A DNA stretch of 64,000 nt from Papio anubis (Eukaryota > Chordata > Mammalia > Primates > Cercopithecidae). The stretch covers positions 38,279,542 through 38,343,541 of the forward strand of contig NC_044995.1 in the NCBI RefSeq assembly GCF_008728515.1, given 5' to 3'. Made by a program: the position numbers and the translations under genes. Positions 42,540 through 54,037 of this stretch are shown here, piece after piece; position 1 is the stretch's first letter; each line of letters begins with the position of its first letter. The notes below the pieces were generated by a model. That model ran no database searches and was not told where the DNA came from. It saw nothing but the letters and a program-made list of their open reading frames with translations.

Positions 42540-42662
42540 TAGAGGCAGCAGACTGGAATGATTGAGAGGGTAGACTGTGACACTGGGTTGTCTGGTTGGA
42601 GCCTTACCTCTGCCATTTCTTGGCTGTGTGACCTTGGGAGAGCTCCTTAACTTCTCTGGTCC
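42540..42662. repeat. MIR fragment
   Basis: 'cttacctctgccatttcttg' followed by 'gctgtgtgaccttgggagag' is the MIR core. Confidence 0.8.
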
Positions 42663-43097
42663 TGATATGGTTTGGATCTGTGTCCTCTCCAAATCTCATG
42701 TCAGAGTATAATCCCCAGTGTTGGAGGTGGGTCCTGGTGGGAGGTGATCGGATCATGGGGGTGACGTCCTCATGGTTTAGTACCATCCCCCCGGTGCTAT
42801 ATAGTGTGTGGATTATCATGAGATCTGGTTGTTTGGAAGCGTGTAGCACCTCCTACCTCATTCTCTCTTCTCCTTCTTTGGCCATGTAAGATGTACCTGC
42901 TTCCCCTTCCCCTTCTGCCATGATTGTAAGTTTCCTGAGGTCTTCCCAGAAGCCGAGTAGATGCCAGTATCATGCTCCCTGTACAGCCTGTGGAACCATG
43001 GCTGTACTGCGGGTAAAAGAGCCAATGAAACCTCTTTTCTTTGTAAATTACCTAGTCTCAGGTATTCTTTATAGCAACGCGAGAATGGACTAATACA
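42663..43097 (+). mobile_element. MST-type (ERVL-MaLR) solo LTR
   Basis: A 435-bp LTR from TGATATGGTTTGGATCTGTG to ATGGACTAATACA. Contains 'agtgttggaggtgggtcctg' and 'tcctgaggtcttcccagaag', as MSTA/B LTRs do. Flanked by the 5-bp near-duplication GGTCC/GGGCC. No internal sequence. Confidence 0.88.
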
Positions 43098-43138
43098 GGG
43101 CCTCATCTCCTCATCTGTTACATGGGCTTGTCTTACGT

Positions 43139-43540
43139 CTTGGCTCACTGCATCCTCCGCCTCCTGGGTTCAAGGAATTCTCATGCCTCAGCCTCCGAAA
43201 TAGCGGGGATTACAGGCATGTGCCACCATGCCTGGCTAATTTTTTTTTTTTTTCTTGAGGCAGAGTCTCGCTCTGTTGCCTGAGCTGGAGTGCAGTGGCA
43301 CGATCTCGGCTCACTGCAACCTCCGCCTTCTGGGTTCAAGTGATTCTCCTGCCTCAGTCTCCTGAGTAGCTGGGACAACAGGTGCATGGCACCACACCCG
43401 ACTAATTTTTTGTATTTTTGGTAGAGATGGGGTTTCACCGTGTTAGCCAGGATGGTCTCAATCTCCTGACCTCAGGTGATCTGCCTGCCTTGGCTTCCCA
43501 AAGTGCTGGGATTACAGGCGTGAGCCACCACGCCCGGCCC
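43139..43540 (-). repeat. Antisense Alu fragment plus complete antisense Alu
   Basis: 43139-43232 is a partial left arm. 43236-43540 is complete. Confidence 0.88.
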
Positions 43541-43544
43541 AACA

Positions 43545-44060
43545 ATTCTTCCTCTTTCTAACTGTGGCAAAATACACACAATATAAAATGTACCATCTTA
43601 ACTTTTTTTTTTTTTTTTTGGAGATGGGGTCTCACTATTGGGAGATGGGGTTGCCCACGGCGGTCTCAAACTCCTGGCCTCGAAAAGCCTTGACCTTCTA
43701 GAGCACTGGGATTACAGGCATGAACCATCGCCTCCAGCCCGTCTTAACAATTTTTAAGTGCACAGTTCAGTGACATTAACTACATCACATTGTTGTGCAA
43801 CCATCACCACTATTCTGCTCCAGGATCTTTTCATCTTTCCAAACTGAAGCTCTGTAGCCACTGAGCAATAATTTCCTACTCCCTGCTTCCTCGCAGTCCC
43901 TGGAAAGCACTATTCTACCTTTTGGTCACTGTGGATTTGACTACTCTGCATATGAGGTTATGCATTTCTGGCAGGAATTCCACAGAAATGATGCGTCCTT
44001 TTGAGTATAGCCTATCAGGGCACATGTGATACGATGTGCTGATATTAACTGTGATCAATT
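43545..44060 (+). repeat. L1-like fragment, split by a short antisense Alu piece
   Basis: 'ggcaaaatacacacaatata ... accatcttaac', then from 43740 'tcttaacaatttttaagtgc'; a common old L1-type sequence. The interrupting Alu monomer is 43599-43738. Confidence 0.6.
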
Positions 44061-44069
44061 ACACCCTGG

Positions 44070-44665
44070 GTTTTTTTTTTTCTTTTTTTTTTTTTTTTGA
44101 GACAGGGTCTCTGTTGCCCAGGGTGAAATGCAGTGGTGTGATCATAGCTCATTGCAGCCTTAATCTTCCACCTCAGCCCCTGAGTAGCTGGGACTACAGG
44201 TGCATGCTACCACACCTGACTTTTTACAATTTGTATTTTTAGTAAAGACAAAGGCCGGGCGTGGTGGCTCAAGCCTGTAATCCCAGCACTTTGGGAGGCC
44301 GAGATGGGTGGATCACGAGGTCAGGAGATCGAGACCATCCTGGCTAACACGGAGAAACCCCGTCTCTACTAAAAATACAAAAAACTAGCCGGGTGAGGTG
44401 GCGGGCGCCTGTAGTCCCAGCTACTTGGGAGGCTGAGGCAGGAGAATGGCTTGAAGCCGGGAGGCGGAGCTTATAGTGAGCTGAGATCCGGCCACTGCAC
44501 TCCAGCCTGGGCGACAGAGCAAGACTCTGTCTCAAAAAAAAAAAAAAAAAAGACAAGGTCTGCCTATGTTACCCAGGCTGATCTTGAACCCCTAGGCTCA
44601 AGTGATCCTCCCGCCTCAGCCTCCCAAAATGCTGGGATTACAGTCATGAGCTACCATGTCCAGCT
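44070..44665 (-). repeat. Antisense Alu split by a sense YR-type Alu
   Basis: Outer copy 44070-44251 plus 44553-44665. Confidence 0.88.
44252..44552 (+). repeat. AluY/YR-type (Old World monkey lineage)
   Basis: Sense copy with 'gctcaagcctgtaatcc', 'actagccgggtgaggtggcg' and 'gagatccggccactgc'. AAAGACAAAG / AAAGACAAGG flank it. Confidence 0.92.
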
Positions 44666-44865
44666 CACCCTGGGGTCTTTAGCCCCAAACTTTTGGGCTG
44701 CCTTGAGGGGTTGGAGAAGGCTGAAGAAAGCCAAAAGATGTGTGGTCCAGGCTTGAGGTGGGACAGGTAAGTCAGGTCTCTCAGGGAACTATCTCCTGCA
44801 GATACAGAGAGGGGACTTGAGGCATCAGAGGGACCGCTGCATAGGTGGTGATAAAACACCCCATC

Positions 44866-45178
44866 AGGCCAGGCACGGTGGCTCACGCCTGTTATCCCAG
44901 CACTTTGGGAGGCCGAGGCGGGTGGATTACCTGAGGTCAGGAGTTCGAGACCAGCCTGGTCAACATGGTGAAATCCCATCTCTACTAAAAATACAAAAAT
45001 TAGCCGGGCGTGGTAGTGCATGCCTGTAATCCCAGCTACTCCGGAGGCTGAAGAAGGAGAATTGGTTGAACCTGGGAGATGGAGGCTGCAGTGAGCCAAT
45101 ATCGCGCCATTGCACTCCAGCCTGGGTGAGAGAGCGAGACTCCGTATCAAAACAACAACAAGAACAACAACAAAACCC
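44866..45178 (+). repeat. Alu with (AAC)n tail
   Basis: Complete sense copy. Confidence 0.93.
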
Positions 45179-45446
45179 CAGCCCATCAGCCCACAAGGCT
45201 ATTGTCAGGATTAAATACATTAATGCAGTGCTTGGGACGTAGCAAGTGTGCAGTGGCTGTTAGCCCGTTCTAGAAGATTTCCAACAGCTGGCGATATCAT
45301 GCTGAGACTATCAAGTTGCTCACCACTCCAGCTTGCCTGGTAATAGTACCTTTATTTCTTGGCATTTCCCAAGACTCGAGAAATTCAGCAGCCCTGCTGG
45401 CACTGAGACCAAACATTCTGTGTCCCTCAAGAAATATTTCATAAAT

Positions 45447-45743
45447 AGGACAGGGTAGGGTGGCTCATGCCTGTAATCTCAACACTTTGGGAGGCCAAGG
45501 TGGGAGGATCGCTTGAGCCCAGGAGTGTGAGACCAGCCTGAGCAATATAGCGAAACCCTATCTCTAAAAAAAAAAAAAAAAAAAAAAAGCCAGGCATGAC
45601 GGCACACATCTGTGGTCCCAGCAACTTGGGAGGCTGACGTGGGAGGATCACTTGAGCCTGGGAAGTAGAGGCTGCAGTGAACTATAATTGCACCACTGCA
45701 CTCCAGCCTGGGTGGCAGAGGGAGATCTTTTCTCAAAAAAAAA
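45447..45743 (+). repeat. Old Alu
   Basis: Sense copy inserted at AGAAATATTTCATAAAT. Confidence 0.88.
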
Positions 45744-45767
45744 AGAGAGAAATATTTCTTTTATTTA

Positions 45768-46056
45768 TTTATTTTTTTTGAGACAGAGTCTAGCTCTGTT
45801 GCCAGGCTGGAGTGCAGTGGTGTGATCTCGGCTCACTGAAACCTCCGTCTCCCGGGTTCAAGCGATTCTTCCGCCTCAGCCTCCTGAGTAGCTGGGACTA
45901 TAGGCGTGTGCCACCACCCCCAGCTAATTTGTATTTTTAGTATAGACGGGGTTTCACCATGTTGACCAGGATGGTCTAGAACTCCTGACCTCGTGATCCA
46001 CCTGCCTCGGCCTCCCAAAGTGCTGAGATTACAGGCGTGAGCCACCACGCCCAGGT
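45768..46056 (-). repeat. Alu
   Basis: Antisense copy flanked by GAGAAATATTTC on both sides; same target as its neighbour. Confidence 0.92.
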
Positions 46057-46269
46057 GAGAAATATTTCATAAATCATAGAACTAAGGGAAGTAAAATAAC
46101 TGAAGTTCAAGAACTGAGGAACACCCTACAGCTTTCTCATGACCATCACAATCCACTTCTGCCTCATGGTGTGGTCTATTCTCCACACTGCAGCCAGAGG
46201 GAGCCTTTGTTTTTCCTTTTTAGCAAAAGTTTTCACATTTATATATCAGTTTTTCTCTTTTAGAAATCG

Positions 46270-46582
46270 AACTAGGCAGGGTGGCTCTTTCCTATAATTT
46301 CAGCACTTTGGGAGGCCAAGGCAGTAGGATCACTTGAGACTGGGAGTTCGATACTAGCCTGGAAAACACAGTGAGACCTCATCTCTACAAAAAATACAAA
46401 ATGTTAGCTGGGAGTGGAGGTGCGTGCCTGTAATCCTGGCTGCTCAGGAGGCTGAGGTGGGAGGATGACTTGTGCCCAGGAGTTCGAGGCTGTAGTGAGC
46501 CAAGATCACGCCACTGCACTCCAGTCCACTGCACTCCAGCCTGGGTGACAGAGAGAGACCCTGTCTCAATAAACAAACAAAG
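46270..46582 (+). repeat. Old Alu with internal duplication
   Basis: Contains the tandem duplication 'cactgcactccagtccactgcactccag'-like at about 46512-46540. Confidence 0.85.
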
Positions 46583-46617
46583 TTGAACTGAAATTCACAA
46601 AACATAAAATTAAGTTT

Positions 46618-46920
46618 TAGGCTGGGTGCGGTGGCTCACGCCTGTAATCCCAGCACTTTAGGAGGCTGAGGCGGGTGGATCGCCTGAGGTCAGGAGTTTG
46701 AGACCAGCCCAGCCAACATGGTGAAACCCTGTCTCTACTAAAAATACAAAAAATTAGCTGGGCGTAGTGGCGGGTGCCTGTAATCCCAGCTACTCGGGAG
46801 GCTGAGGCAGGAGAATTGCTTGAACCTGGGAGACGGAGGTTGCAGTGAGCCAAGATCGTGCTACTATACTCCAGCCTGGGCGACAAGAGCGAAACTCTGT
46901 GTCAAAAAAAAGAAAATAAA
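46618..46920 (+). repeat. Alu
   Basis: Sense copy flanked by AAAATTAAGTTT / AAATTAAGTTT. Confidence 0.93.
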
Positions 46921-46995
46921 TTAAGTTTAAAAGGAACAGTTCAGTGGCAGTACGTTTGCAATGTTATGCAACCGCTACAACATTAAAAAAAAAAA

Positions 46996-47003
46996 AACAC
47001 ACC

Positions 47004-47044
<41 letters not shown>
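46996..47044 (+). repeat. (CA)n microsatellite
   Basis: About 20 CA units with one CG interruption. Confidence 0.95.
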
Positions 47045-47046
<2 letters not shown>

Positions 47047-47343
47047 AAAATGAGACATGTTCTCACTATGGTTCCGAGGCTGATCTCAAATTCCTGGGCT
47101 CTAGTGATCCTCCCGCCTTGGCCTCCCAAGTAGCTGAGATCACAGGCAGCTGATCACCTCTAGTTTCAGAATATTTTCATCATCACCAAAGCAAATCTGA
47201 TGTCAGTAAACTTGTGTTGAAGGCCATGGCCAGAATTCCTATAGTATGGGGGTTTTTGGGGAGGTGTTCTATGCATGATGTTGTGGGGGCATCCTTTACT
47301 GTGCCCTCATATTATCCTACTTTGCTTTCCCCCTCTTCCCATT

Positions 47344-47499
47344 TAGGTCTGAGCTGGGTAAACAATTAATTGAATCACTCATTGATTTGTTCATGGATGG
47401 TCATTTATTTTGTGTCAGGCATTAGACCAGATGGTAAGGCTACCAGGATGGAATCACTTGCCCTTGCACTCAAGGTAGTTTCATTTGATAGAAGAGATG
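47344..47499 (+). repeat. Local duplication, copy A
   Basis: About 155 bp, more than 90% identical by eye to 50645-50799 (for example 'gatggtcatttattttgtgt', 'ccagatggtaaggcta'). Confidence 0.9.
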
Positions 47500-47522
47500 A
47501 AACAACACGCTATTATATGTGG

Positions 47523-47837
47523 TATAGGCCAAGCATGGTGGCCCATGCCTGTAATCCCAGTGCTTTGGGAGCCTGAGGTTGGAAGATTGCTGAAAGCCAG
47601 GAATTTGAGACCAGCCTGGGCAATATAGTGAGACCCCTGTCTCTAAAAAAAAAAAAAAAAAAAAATTAGTTGGGTATGGTGGTACGTGCTTATAGTCCCA
47701 GCTACTGGGGAGGCTGAGGTAGGAGGACCCCTTGAGCCCAGGAAGTTGGGGCTGCAGTGAGCTCTATGATCATGCCACCCCAGCCTGGGTGACAGAGCAA
47801 GATCCTGTCTCAAAAAAAAAAAAAAAAAAAAAAAAGT
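47523..47837 (+). repeat. Old Alu with long A-tail
   Basis: Sense copy with both an A-rich linker and a tail. Confidence 0.88.
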
Positions 47838-47927
47838 GGTATATATTAGAGGCCTGCAAAGTATTGCCTGAGGGCCAAATCTGGCCCCCTGTGTTTCCTT
47901 GTAAATAAAGTTTTATTGGCACAGAGC

Positions 47928-48794
47928 TGTCAGAGGTGTTTGAACCAGAGCAACTCCATCTTGAATAGGGGCTGGGTAAAATAAGGCTGAGACCTACTGG
48001 GCTGCATTCCCAGGAGACTGAGGCATTCTAAGTCACAGGATGAGATAGGAGGTTGGCACAAATACAGGTCATAAAGACCTTGCTGATAAAACAAGTTGCA
48101 GTAAAGAAGCCGCCAAAATCCACCAAAACCAAGAGGGCGACAAGAGTGACCTCTGGTTGTCCTCACGGCTGCACTCCCACTGGCACCCTGACAGTTTACA
48201 AATGCCATGGCAACGTCAAGAAGTTACCCTATAAGTTCTAAAAAGGGGAGGTATGGGCCGGGCGCAGGGGCTTACACCTGCAATCCCAGCACTTTGGGAG
48301 GCCGAGGCGGGCGGATCACCTGAGGTCGGGAGTTGGAGACCAGCCTGACCAACATGGAGAAACCTCGTTTCTACTAAAAATACAAAATTAGCCGGGCATG
48401 GTAGTGCACGCCTGTCATCCCAGCTACTCGGGAGGCTGAGGCAGGAGAATTGCTTGAATCTGGAAGGCAGAGGTTGCGGTGAACCGAGATTGCGCCATTG
48501 CACTCCAGCCTGGGCAACAAAAGCGAAACTTCATCTCCAAAAAAAAAAAAAAAAAAAGGAGAGGTATGAATAATGCACCCCTTGTTTAGCATATAATCAA
48601 GAAATAACCGTAAAAATGGGCAACCAGCAGTCCTCAAGGCTGCTTTGTCTACAGAGTAGCCATTCTTTTATTCCTTCTCTTTCCTAATAAACTTGCTTTC
48701 ACTTTACTCCATGGACTTGCCCTGAATTCTTTCTTGCACGGGATCCAAGACCCGTCTCTGGGGGAGTCTGGATCCGGACCGCTTTCCGGTAACA
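47928..48794 (+). mobile_element. ERV1-type solo LTR with an internal Alu
   Basis: TG...CA ends (tgtcagaggtgtttgaacca ... tttccggtaaca). Contains an AATAAA signal in 'ttcctaataaacttgctttc'. Class I ERV LTR; subfamily uncertain (LTR10-like is possible). No viral coding sequence present. Confidence 0.75.
48255..48557 (+). repeat. Alu
   Basis: Sense copy in the LTR; GAGGTATG repeats on both sides. Confidence 0.93.
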
Positions 48795-48977
48795 GCCCTG
48801 AGCATTTGTTTACGTGTTGTGTATGGCGGCTTTCTCGCTGCTATGGCAGAGTTGAGTTGCTGGGGAAGAGACCATCTGGCCTGCAAAACTAAAAATACTT
48901 ACTACCTGGCCCTTTAAGGAAAAAGGTTTGCTAACCCCTGGTATATATAATTAGGGCAAATTTAATTTTTTATTTTT

Positions 48978-49268
48978 ATTTTTTTTTGAGATAGAGTCTC
49001 GCTCTGTCACCCAGGCTGGAGTGCAGTGGTGTGATCTCGGCTTATCACAACCTCCACCTCCCGGGTTCAAGTGATTCTCCTGCCTCAGCCTCCTGAGTAG
49101 CTGGGATTACAGGCATGCGCCACCACACCCAGCTAATTTTCGTATTTTTAGTAGATACCAGGCTTCACCATGTTGGTTCGGCTGGTCTCGAACTCCTGAC
49201 CTCGTGATCCACCCACCTTGGCCTCCCAAAGTGCTGGGATTACAGGCGTGAGCCACCGTACCCAGCCT
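48978..49268 (-). repeat. Alu
   Basis: Complete antisense copy. Confidence 0.92.
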
Positions 49269-49483
49269 AATTAAGGCAAATTTAAAGTGTGGATGGAAAG
49301 CTTTGGAGACTGAGAGGGTCCATTAATAGCTGGGGTTGGGGAAAGTTGCAAGGGTAGAAAAGTTTTGCTGGTGCTAAAACTTAGATAAATAAATGCATAA
49401 ACCTTAAGCATATGGCTTGATGAGTGGTTTTTTGCATATGTATATGCCATGTAACCACCACCAGTATCAAGAGATAAGACATT

Positions 49484-49860
49484 TTGGCCAGGTGAGGTGA
49501 CTCATGCTTGTAATCCCAGCACTTTGGGAGGTTGAGGCAGGAGGATCACTTGAGGCCCAGGAGATAGAGACCAGCCTGGGCAACACAGTGGGGTCCAGTC
49601 CCTAGCAAAAAAAAAAAAAAAAAAAAAAAAGAATTAGCTGGTTGCAGTGATGTGCGCTTGTAGTCCCAGCTACCTGGGTGGCTGAGTGGGGAGGATTGCT
49701 TGAGCCCGGAAGGTCGAGGCTGCAGTGAGCCATGGTCGAGCCACTGCACTCCAGCCTGGGTGACAGAGCGAGACTCCATCTCAAAAAGAAAAATAAATAA
49801 ATAAAATAATAATAATAATTTATAAATAAATAAATAGTTAAATAGATAAATAAATAAAAT
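49484..49860 (+). repeat. Old Alu with (TAAA)n tail
   Basis: Sense copy with a 23-A linker and a TAAA/TAA tail at 49788-49859. Confidence 0.9.
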
Positions 49861-49964
49861 GAGATAGGGCATTTTCAGCCCTAGAAGTCTCTCGGAATCA
49901 TTTGTTTAACGCACACTGTGCTGTCATTTGAGTGCTACATCCAACCTTTTTCTTTTCCTTTCTT

Positions 49965-50263
49965 TCTTTTTTTTTTTTTGAGACAGAGTTTCGCTCTGTC
50001 GCCCAGGTTGGAGTGCAGCAGTGCAATCTCAGCTCACTGCAACCTCCGTCTCCTGGGTTCAAGCGAATCTTCTGCCTCAGCCTCTTGAGGAGCTGGGATT
50101 ACAGGTGCCTGCCACCACGCCCAGCTCAGTTTTGTATTTTTAATAGAGACGGGGTTTCACCATGTTGGCCAGGCTGGTTTCCAACTTCTGACCTCAGGTG
50201 ATCGGCCCGATTCGGCCTCCCAAAGTGCTAGAATTACAGGTGTGAGTCACCACGCCCGGCCAC
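49965..50263 (-). repeat. Alu
   Basis: Complete antisense copy. Confidence 0.92.
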
Positions 50264-50414
50264 CATCTCTATTTGTTTAATACAAAATGAAAATAAATTT
50301 TAAAAACACATTTAATGTATTCCTTCTATCTTACTGTATATTTGTACCCTTTAACCCACTTCCCTTCATCCTCCTCCCACCCTTGCCAGTTTCTGTTATC
50401 AATTTTTCCAGGGA

Positions 50415-50642
50415 ATACATTTTTGAGATCTCACAGCATGGTGACTGCAGTTAATAATAACATATATTTCAAAATTGCTAACAGAGTAAATTTCAAATGT
50501 TCTTACCCCCCCCCCCCCACACACACACAAGAGTACGTGAGGTGACGGATATGTTAACTAGCTTGGTTTAATTATTCCACAATGTATACATCTATCAAAA
50601 CATCACCTGGCATCCCACCCATATATATTATTGCAATTATTT
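50415..50642 (+). repeat. L1 3'-end fragment with C/CA tract
   Basis: 'cagcatggtgactgcagtta' and 'aggtgacggatatgttaact' match L1M-type 3' UTRs. A C13(AC)n run lies at 50507-50529. Confidence 0.75.
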
Positions 50643-50644
50643 TT

Positions 50645-50799
50645 TAGGTCTGGGTTGGGTAAACAATTAATTAAATCACTCATTGATTTGTTTATGGATG
50701 GTCATTTATTTTGTGTCAGGCATTAGACCAGATGGTAAGGCTATAAGGATGGAATCACTTGCCCTTACACTCAAGGTAGTTTCATTGGATAGAAGAGGA
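50645..50799 (+). repeat. Local duplication, copy B
   Basis: Partner of 47344-47499. It is followed by a different Alu. Confidence 0.9.
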
Positions 50800-50807
50800 A
50801 AAAAAGA

Positions 50808-51107
50808 AGGCTGGGCATGGTGGCTCACGCTTGTAATCCCGGCACTTTGGGAGGTTGAGGCGGGTGGATCTCCTGAGGTCAGGAGTTCGAGACCAGTCTG
50901 GTCAACATGGTGAAACCCCATCTCTACTAAAAATACAAAAATTAGCTGGGTGTGGTGGTGCATGCCTGTAATCTCGACTACTCGGGAGGCTGAGGCTGGA
51001 GAATTGCTTGAAGCCAGGAGGCGGAGGTTGTAGTGAGTCGAGATTGCGTCATTGCACTCCAGCCTGGGCGACAGAGTAAGACTCCGTCTCAAAAAAATAA
51101 AAAAGGT
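50808..51107 (+). repeat. Alu
   Basis: Complete sense copy. Confidence 0.93.
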
Positions 51108-51240
51108 TGTCGGCTGTGTTGTCCAGGCTGGTCTTGAACTCCTGGGCTCAAGTGATTTTTACGCTTTGGCTTCCCAAAGGTGAAGGCAAAGTAATCCTTG
51201 CCTGCTATGGTTACCGGCACGATCCACGGTGCCTGGCCAT
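51108..51240 (-). repeat. Alu right-arm fragment
   Basis: 'ctgtgttgtccaggctggtc ... cggtgcctggcc', diverged. Confidence 0.75.
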
Positions 51241-51816
51241 ATTCCATGTTTGATAGCAGAGTAGAATGACTATACTTAAAAAAATGTATTGTACTTAGGT
51301 GATGACTACCCTGGATACCCTAAATACCTTGATTTAATCACTATGCATTATATACAAGTAAAAAATTTCTCATGTACGCCATAATTTGCACAAATAAAAG
51401 AAGTATTCCTTCTCGGCCAGACGCGGTGACTCATGCCTGTAATCCCAGCACTTTGGGAGGCTGGAGGGGCGGATCACTTGAGGTCAGGACTTCGAGACCA
51501 GCCTGGCCAACATGGTGAAACCCTGTCGCTACTAAAAATACCTGTCAGTACTAAAAATACAAAAATTAGCCAGGTGTGGTGGCACGTGCTTGTAGTCCCA
51601 GCCACTTGGGAGGCTGAGGTACGAGAATTGCTTGAACCTGGGAGGCGGAGGTTGCAGTGAGCTGAGATCACACCACTGCACTCCAGCCTGCATGACAGTG
51701 AGACTCAGGTGATGGATATCCTAAATACCCTGATTTAATCACTATGCATTATATACATGTAAAACATTTCTCATGTACACCATCATTTGCACAAATAAAA
51801 AAAGTATTCCTCCTGT
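51241..51816 (+). repeat. L1 3'-end direct repeat flanking an Alu
   Basis: Two ~110-bp copies (51299-51411 and 51709-51816) share 'gatttaatcactatgcatta' and 'tttgcacaaataaaa', and flank the Alu at 51415-51706. Confidence 0.85.
51415..51706 (+). repeat. Alu without A-tail
   Basis: Sense copy ending 'catgacagtgagactc' directly against the second L1 copy. It has a small internal duplication near 51530-51558. Confidence 0.9.
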
Positions 51817-52177
51817 CTAACTGCAACTTATACTCAGACAAAAATCTCTCCACTTGCCACCACTTCCCATTCAGCCCCTGGTAACCATCATTCTTCTCTT
51901 CACATCTTTGAGTTCAACTTCGTTAGAACTCAAAAAGCAGTGAGATCATGGTCTTGCTGGGCCTGGCTTTTGCACTTAGCATAACACCCTCCAGCATTTT
52001 GCTTGCATGCTAATGCTGGCCTTGGGGCCTGGAATTCCACTGATGGATGCATGCTTGTGTCTGACAAGCTTCTCCCAGCTGCGCCTAGAGCTGCTCTCCC
52101 GATCTGAGGCATGATGCCCAAGGGAGGGCACAAGAGTTCCGTCATCACATCTAGGTTTTAGGCGTCACCTCAAGGGG
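51817..52177. repeat. Old L1-like fragment and unique sequence
   Basis: 51845-51910 resembles the L1-type 'cccctggtaaccatcattct'. The rest is not assignable. Confidence 0.5.
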
Positions 52178-52179
52178 AG

Positions 52180-52482
52180 TTTTTTTTTTTTTTTTTTTTG
52201 AGATAGAGTCTTGCTCTGTTGCCCCAGGCTAGAGGCCAGTGGCGCGATCTCGGCTCACTGCAACCTCCACCTCCCAGGTTCAAGCGATTCTTCTGCCTCA
52301 GCATCCCTCAGCATCCAAGCCGGGTGCGTACCACCATGTCCGGCTAATTATTTTTACTTTTTGTAGAGATGAGGTCTTGCTATGCTGCCCAGGCTGGCCT
52401 TGAACTCCTGGACTCAAGTAATCTTCCCCTCTTGGTGTCCCAAAGTGTTGGGATTACAGGTGTGAGCCACCGCGCCCGGCCC
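52180..52482 (-). repeat. Alu
   Basis: Antisense copy with duplicated 'cagcatccct'. Confidence 0.9.
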
Positions 52483-52938
52483 ACCTGGATTTTTTTAGAG
52501 GATAAATTGTATGTTTAGTCTTTGCCTTAGAATGGGTACAGGTGGGACTGGCTGGCTCTCTAGGCATTAACTCATATAAGGATGGTTTCCTATGGGTTTT
52601 CATGTCCTTAGGAACTTTGTTTTCTTTAATATCTTCAATAACCCCACTCATGAGTTGGGAGGACAGAAATTAGGCAGAGATAAATGGGAACATGTTGATT
52701 TGCTTTCTCTGTAAATTTTAATTAACACAGAAACTATTTTTAGAAAAATCACTAAACCAATCACTTCTCCAATTACTTCTCCTTTTGTCCTGAAAGTAGT
52801 TAATGATTTGAAATGGCTTTCCCCAAGTCTCAATTCTTTTTTTCCCGCCCCCCCGCCTCTGTCTCACTCTGTTATTCATGGGCTGTCTGCTTTTATTTGA
52901 CATCATGTGCACTCCTGGTTTTTCCAAGTGTTCTCTCT
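52483..52938. other. Non-repetitive intergenic stretch
   Basis: No gene or clear repeat seen. Confidence 0.4.
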
Positions 52939-53235
52939 TTTTTTTTTTTTTGCTGAGAAAGAGTCTTGCTCTGTCCCCCAGGCTGGAGTGCAGTGGCATG
53001 ATCTCGGCTCACTGCAACCTCCGCCTCCTGGGTTCAAGCAATTCTCCTGCCTCAGCATCCTGAGTAGCTGGGATTACAGGCGTGCGCCACCACGCCTGGC
53101 TAATTTTTGTATTTTTAGTAGAGACAGGGTTTCACCATGTTGGCCAGGCTCGTCTTGAACTCCTGATCTTGTGATCTCCCTGCCTCGGCCTCCCAAAGTG
53201 CTGGGATTACAGGCGTGAGCCACTGCACCCAGCCC
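52939..53235 (-). repeat. Alu
   Basis: Complete antisense copy; CCAAGTGTTTTCT resembles the upstream CCAAGTGTTCTCT, a target duplication. Confidence 0.93.
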
Positions 53236-54037
53236 CAAGTGTTTTCTTCGATTGCGTCTTCATTTTGCTTTTCTGATAGTTTATTTGGAAAATGGCTTCA
53301 GGAAGCAGTAACAGGGATATTGGGAGAGGCAGACAGGTTAGGAGGAAAAGCCAATAAAGCGTGCATTATTGAGCTACTCCTGCAAGTAAATAGTGCAGAA
53401 AAAACGTCAGAATGGTGCCTCTAGCGGATGAGGGTGGGGAGTGACATTCATTTATTGACTCTCATTCTGCACTGGTTGAGAGTTACCTCCTGGGGGCTTT
53501 ATCTCTTCTTAACTTCTGGCAGCGTCTGCACGCAGGCAGCCTTCAATAGCTGCAAAAAAGCTCCGAGGCAGAAAAATGAGTAAAATGAGTTACTGTGGCT
53601 AATACTTGAGGTGGGAGGCAGTCTGGGTACATGGAACTTTTGCCACTTCTACAGGCATGAGCCACCTCACCCGGCCCAGGGCAGGGATTTTTCCCTGTTG
53701 TGTTTACTGACACATTCCCATTGCCTTAGACAAAATCTGAGGACTTAATACAATAAATCCTAAAGAAATGCTTGATAGATCCTAACTGCTAATGCTTTAG
53801 TTCAAGTCTTCGTGACTCATCTGGATGCTGTCGAAGAGACAGAGCTGGACACCAGTTAAAAGTGGTAAAGATAGTTTTATTCAGTACTATTGTAATAGGG
53901 GAAAAGAGACTTCAGCAGAGAAATGAGCTCAATTTCCAAAACAGCAAAGACAGATTGGCATTTACAGCCGATGAGCAGAGTGAGGGGTTTAGTGGATGAA
54001 AAATGACTAAGAGGAAGCATCAAGCATAGGGGGATTC
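53236..54037. other. Mostly non-repetitive block
   Basis: A 30-bp Alu remnant is at 53648-53677. 53870-54030 may be an old LTR. No gene seen. Confidence 0.4.

Larger units (their letters stand above)
47850..48940 (-). mobile_element. hAT-type (MER-like) DNA transposon split by an LTR
   Basis: Ends at 47850-47927 ('gagggccaaatctggccccc') and 48795-48940 ('ctggccctttaaggaaaaag ... tttgctaacccctg'). Same family as 18915-19187. Confidence 0.7.

Noticed and set aside
48053..48241. 62-codon basic open frame
   Set aside because: It lies wholly within an ERV-type solo LTR, which does not encode protein.
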